From NCBI RefSeq assembly GCF_029892155.1, contig NZ_JARZAG010000006.1, positions 266,429-330,428 of the forward strand: a stretch of DNA of 64,000 nt, written 5' to 3'. The notes beneath the pieces are model-generated. The model saw nothing but the letters and a program-made list of their open reading frames with translations. It was not told the origin of the DNA and did no database searches. The DNA is from Kitasatospora sp. GAS204B. Lineage in GTDB: Bacteria > Actinomycetota > Actinomycetes > Streptomycetales > Streptomycetaceae. Position numbers and translations under genes: made by a program. Shown in pieces: positions 61,510 through 64,000 of this stretch. Position 1 is the stretch's first letter. Every line of letters begins with the position of its first letter.

Positions 61510-61884
61510 ATGCTGTCTCGCCGTACTTCGCTGCGGAGCGCCACCGCCGTCCTTGGCGCGGGCACCGCGCTCGCCCTGACCATGTCCTCGCCGGCGTCCG
61601 CCACCGAAGGCGACTTCCCGATGCCCACCACCCTGAACTGCGTCGCCGCGCAGAAGATCGAGCCGCGGCTCTACACCGATGGCCTGTACCACGACTTCCA
61701 GGCCATCGACCCGACCAGGACCAACGGCCACTGCGAGTTCGTGGTCTGGGACAGCGGCCAGGTTCGGTACGCCTCCCCCAGCGGTGCGCAGTCCCCGTGG
61801 ACCTACGACGGCCCGGGCCACTCCGTTCGGACCGAGATCATCGACTACACCGGAGACGCGCCCTCCTGGGGCATCGACAACTGA
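61510..61884 (+). CDS. small secreted protein, 124 aa
   Basis: Signal peptide RRTSLRSATAVLGAGTALALTMSSPASA, then a mature domain of about 95 residues with two Cys and many aromatic residues (YHDFQAIDPTRTNGHCEFVVWDSG). GGGGGAA upstream of the ATG. Unknown function; stands alone. Confidence 0.85.
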   Translation: MLSRRTSLRSATAVLGAGTALALTMSSPASATEGDFPMPTTLNCVAAQKIEPRLYTDGLYHDFQAIDPTRTNGHCEFVVWDSGQVRYASPSGAQSPWTYDGPGHSVRTEIIDYTGDAPSWGIDN

Positions 61885-61949
61885 TCGCAGACCGGCTCGG
61901 GGAGGCGTGTGTCTCGCCGGGCCGGCTTGTGGTGCTGGTCGGCTGGTCG

Positions 61950-62603
61950 TCAGTCGGTGGGTTGTCGGGGTCGTCCGGGGACCCACAGCGGCACCGGGCC
62001 GTCGAGCGGCATGTGTCGGGCGGCGTGTTCCTCGAGCTGTTCGCCGGCCTGGTCCGGATCGTGGTCGCTGAGTTCCGTCAGGGCGGTGGCGGCCAGCTGG
62101 GCGCAGGCCAGGATCAGCGCGAGGGTGTCCTGGCGACGGTGTCGTTCGCGGATGTACGCCTGGCTCCTGTCGTCGATGCGCTGGCCGTGGCTGTGCCCGC
62201 TTTCCGCGGTGAGGGCCTGGACGCCGTGCCAGAGCAGGGTGAGGGCGGTGGGTTCGGCCGGGTGCGCCACTTCCGCCCGGCCGGCCTGTTCGCGAGCCTC
62301 GGCCGAGCGCAGGCCCAGCCATTCCAGTACGGCCGGACCATCCCCGTCGTGGACCTGTAGGAGCAGTTGCGCGGCCCGGTGGACGAGTGCCCGCAGGATC
62401 GATGCGGCCGGAATCTGCAGGCCCGGAGCGGGTGGGTCGCCGAAGGTCAGCCACGCCTGCGCGAACGAGCCGGCGCGGATCCGCCACGCCGTGGCCTTCG
62501 CCGCCCCGTCCAGCCACTGCTGCGCGCCCAGCCGGACCAGGCCCGCGGCGGCGAGCTGCACGGCGTCCTCGTCCAGTGCGAGCAGCCGTCCACTCCTGAG
62601 CAC
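61950..62603 (-). CDS. hypothetical helical protein, 217 aa
   Basis: Ala/Leu/His-rich, fully helical by composition, no signal or catalytic motif that I recognise (LTLLWHGVQALTAESGHSHG, LALILACAQLAATALTELSDHD). GTG start with GGGGGTG upstream. Unknown, convergent with the secreted-protein gene. Confidence 0.7.
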   Translation of the reverse strand: MLRSGRLLALDEDAVQLAAAGLVRLGAQQWLDGAAKATAWRIRAGSFAQAWLTFGDPPAPGLQIPAASILRALVHRAAQLLLQVHDGDGPAVLEWLGLRSAEAREQAGRAEVAHPAEPTALTLLWHGVQALTAESGHSHGQRIDDRSQAYIRERHRRQDTLALILACAQLAATALTELSDHDPDQAGEQLEEHAARHMPLDGPVPLWVPGRPRQPTD

Positions 62604-62812
62604 ATCGCACCCCCACTAGCGAGCCATGACCGTCAGCGCATATCTCACCACATCTGGACGTGGGCGAACCAGATGGGCCGGTGAGGTTGGTCTCCCGCCG
62701 GCGATCGTGCGGCTGTCGGCTTGCTGCAACCCTGCCAGGTCGGGCCCGGCCATCGCGTGGACCGGGGGTGCCGCTCCCGTGATCGTCTGTGCCCAGCTCC
62801 GTGCCACCGTGC

Positions 62813-63292
62813 TCAGCCGCGTGCCAGGTACTCCTCCAGCGCGGCCGTGACCAACTCGTGGGCCTCGTCCTGCGCCAGGCCGGAGACGGTGACAGTGCCG
62901 ATGGCGCCTGTCCCTTCGAGGATGATCGGGAAGGCGCCACCATGGGCGGCGTAGGTGTCCGGGCGGAGGTGCGACCTCTGCTCGAAGGTGTTGCCCTGCG
63001 CGAGGTGCCGCAGCCGCACCAGGTACGAGGCGTGTCCGGAGCGGCCTGTGGTGCATGCTTTGCGCTGGATCCAGGCGTCGTTGTCGGCGCTGGTTCCGGG
63101 CAGCGCGTAGTGGAAGAGTTGCTGAGTGTTGCGGCGGATGTCGATGGCAACGACGGCGCCCCGCGCCCGGGCCAGTTCGACCAGGAGGGTGCCCAGCCGC
63201 CAGGCGTCCTCGTTGTCGAAGCGGGCCAGCACGAGGCGGCGTTCCTGCTCCTCGATGCGGGCGACCAGCTCGCCTGCCTGGTCGGGTGTCAT
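62813..63292 (-). CDS. UPF0303/HbpS-like haem-degrading-domain protein
   Basis: 159 residues resembling the UPF0303 branch of HbpS/GlcG-like proteins: AIDIRRNTQQLFHYALPGTSADNDAWIQRK and HGGAFPIILEGTGAIGTVTVSGL. It overlaps the upstream oxidoreductase remnant by ATGA (63289-63292), the usual pairing of these genes. Role in haem or small-ligand binding is inferred from the family. Confidence 0.88.
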   Translation of the reverse strand: MTPDQAGELVARIEEQERRLVLARFDNEDAWRLGTLLVELARARGAVVAIDIRRNTQQLFHYALPGTSADNDAWIQRKACTTGRSGHASYLVRLRHLAQGNTFEQRSHLRPDTYAAHGGAFPIILEGTGAIGTVTVSGLAQDEAHELVTAALEEYLARG

Positions 63293-64000
63293 CGGGCGAC
63301 CTGCGGCAACTCGACGGTGCGGCCCTGGGTGGCCGTGTCCCGGGCGGCCTCCAGCACGATGAGTGTGGCCACGGCGTCATACGGGTCGACCGGCGCGAGC
63401 CTGCCCTCGCGCAGCGCGGCGGCCACGCCGGCGTAGAAGGCGGGGTAGTCACCGGCAGGGGCGGGTGCGGTTCGGCGTCGTCCACGGTGCCGAGCAGGCC
63501 CCACTGCGCGCGGGCGGGGGCGCCCCAGTCGGGGCCGGGGCGCTGTCCCTGGCGTAGCGCAGCCTCCTGCGGGTCCAGGCCGTACACCGTGTAGGCGCTG
63601 CGGTCGCCGAGGGCCCGCAGGCGTGGGCCGACCTGTCCGGCGAGGGCGCTCCATAGGTGGGAGCGGACGCCGCTGGTGTGGGTGAGGGCGAGGAAGACAT
63701 CGTCGTCCACCTGCGCGCCCGGGCGGCGGGCGGCGATCTCCGCGTAGACCGAGCGGGTGGGGCCGAAGAGGTGGAGCGCCTGGTCGACCAGGTGGCTGCC
63801 CAGGTCGTAGAGGATGCCGCCGGCCGCGCGGGGTCGGCGGATTCTTGCAGCCGGGTTTGAGCTGGGGTCGCCAGCGTTCGAAGCGGGACTCGAAGCGGTG
63901 CACCCGGCCGAGCGGGAGTCGGAACGGCTCCACGACGGGCCGGTGGTCCGGCTCGGTGCCTTGTACTGCATCGGTAGCGTCATCGTGACCACGGCCAACA
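63289..64000 (-). pseudogene. Gfo/Idh/MocA oxidoreductase with several frameshifts, 5' end outside window
   Basis: The family sequence is readable only by switching frames: GRVHRFESRFERWRPQLKPG in one frame (about 63940-63850), AGGILYDLGSHLVDQALHLFGP in another (about 63830-63480), then DYPAFYAGVAAALREGRLAP in the first again. Single-base losses near 63845 and 63463, and probably one near 63835, explain it. Either a decaying gene or sequencing error; the downstream partner gene is intact. Confidence 0.75.

Noticed and set aside
1..64000. CRISPR arrays, tRNA/rRNA genes, insertion sequences, prophage
   Set aside because: No regular spacer-repeat array, no tRNA-like cloverleaf noticed and no transposase or integrase motif in any frame examined.

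Overview
This is very GC-rich DNA with long, tightly packed genes, frequent GTG starts, 4-bp ATGA/GTGA overlaps, a WhiB protein, two LAL-type LuxR regulators, an ECF42 sigma factor with its DGPF partner, and a cysteine-type actinobacterial leader peptide. It fits a Streptomyces or close relative (Streptomycetaceae). No ribosomal, replication or other core genes are present, so this looks like an accessory or arm-like chromosomal stretch. I saw no tRNA, rRNA, CRISPR array, transposase or prophage.

Layout. (a) 1-7400, minus strand: a small RiPP-type locus. A 43-codon precursor gene (7268-7399) carries two identical FCSQGWA cores 30 bp apart. A strong stem-loop follows, then a 749-aa fused RRE/E1-like/YcaO cyclodehydratase, a LAL LuxR regulator, an AraC regulator and an HSL-family esterase cut by the window edge. 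(b) 7716-15514: XdhC, then a dps-cydA-cydB-cydD-cydC cytochrome bd block. (c) 15665-18974: a luciferase-like monooxygenase with its flavin reductase, a secreted esterase, and WhiB. (d) 19241-28669: XRE/NB-ARC and LAL regulators, a sugar ABC importer without its own ATPase, and a second AraC paralogue. (e) 28679-30298: an orphan protein with the LQR..GN.AV motif known from DUF4157/contractile-injection-associated proteins.

(f) 30473-38635, minus strand: a compact gene set that looks like a specialised-metabolite operon. It runs from a 58-aa exported Cys-containing peptide through GTP cyclohydrolase II, flavin reductase, RibD-type deaminase/reductase, luciferase-like oxidoreductase, an unknown protein, an MFS exporter and a family-2 glycosyltransferase, ending with a pathway-type regulator. 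That regulator sits behind a 19-codon leader ORF and a DasR-like (dre) palindrome. (g) 38825-40507: a 23-bp palindrome and promoter, a Cys-containing leader peptide and a secreted repeat protein. (h) 40618-42610: decayed or truncated genes (SDR and TetR stumps facing away from a deletion scar, and a phosphatase domain without its RNase H partner) plus a hypothetical gene. (i) 42828-46115: ABC exporter and MFS exporter. (j) 46384-47999: DGPF protein and ECF42 sigma factor.

(k) 48565-52934: a second MurG-like gene plus an epimerase, divergent from a two-component system. (l) 52992-61884: C39-like peptidase, TerD protein, metallophosphoesterase, a small protein, globin-reductase, acyl-CoA ligase and a small secreted protein. 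(m) 61950-64000: a hypothetical gene, a UPF0303/HbpS-like protein and a frame-shifted Gfo/Idh/MocA oxidoreductase.

The two most promising unexplored systems are the tandem-core YcaO RiPP locus at 4.9-7.6 kb and the GTP-derived pyrimidine operon at 31.5-38.6 kb. All functional calls are from reading motifs; no database search was possible.
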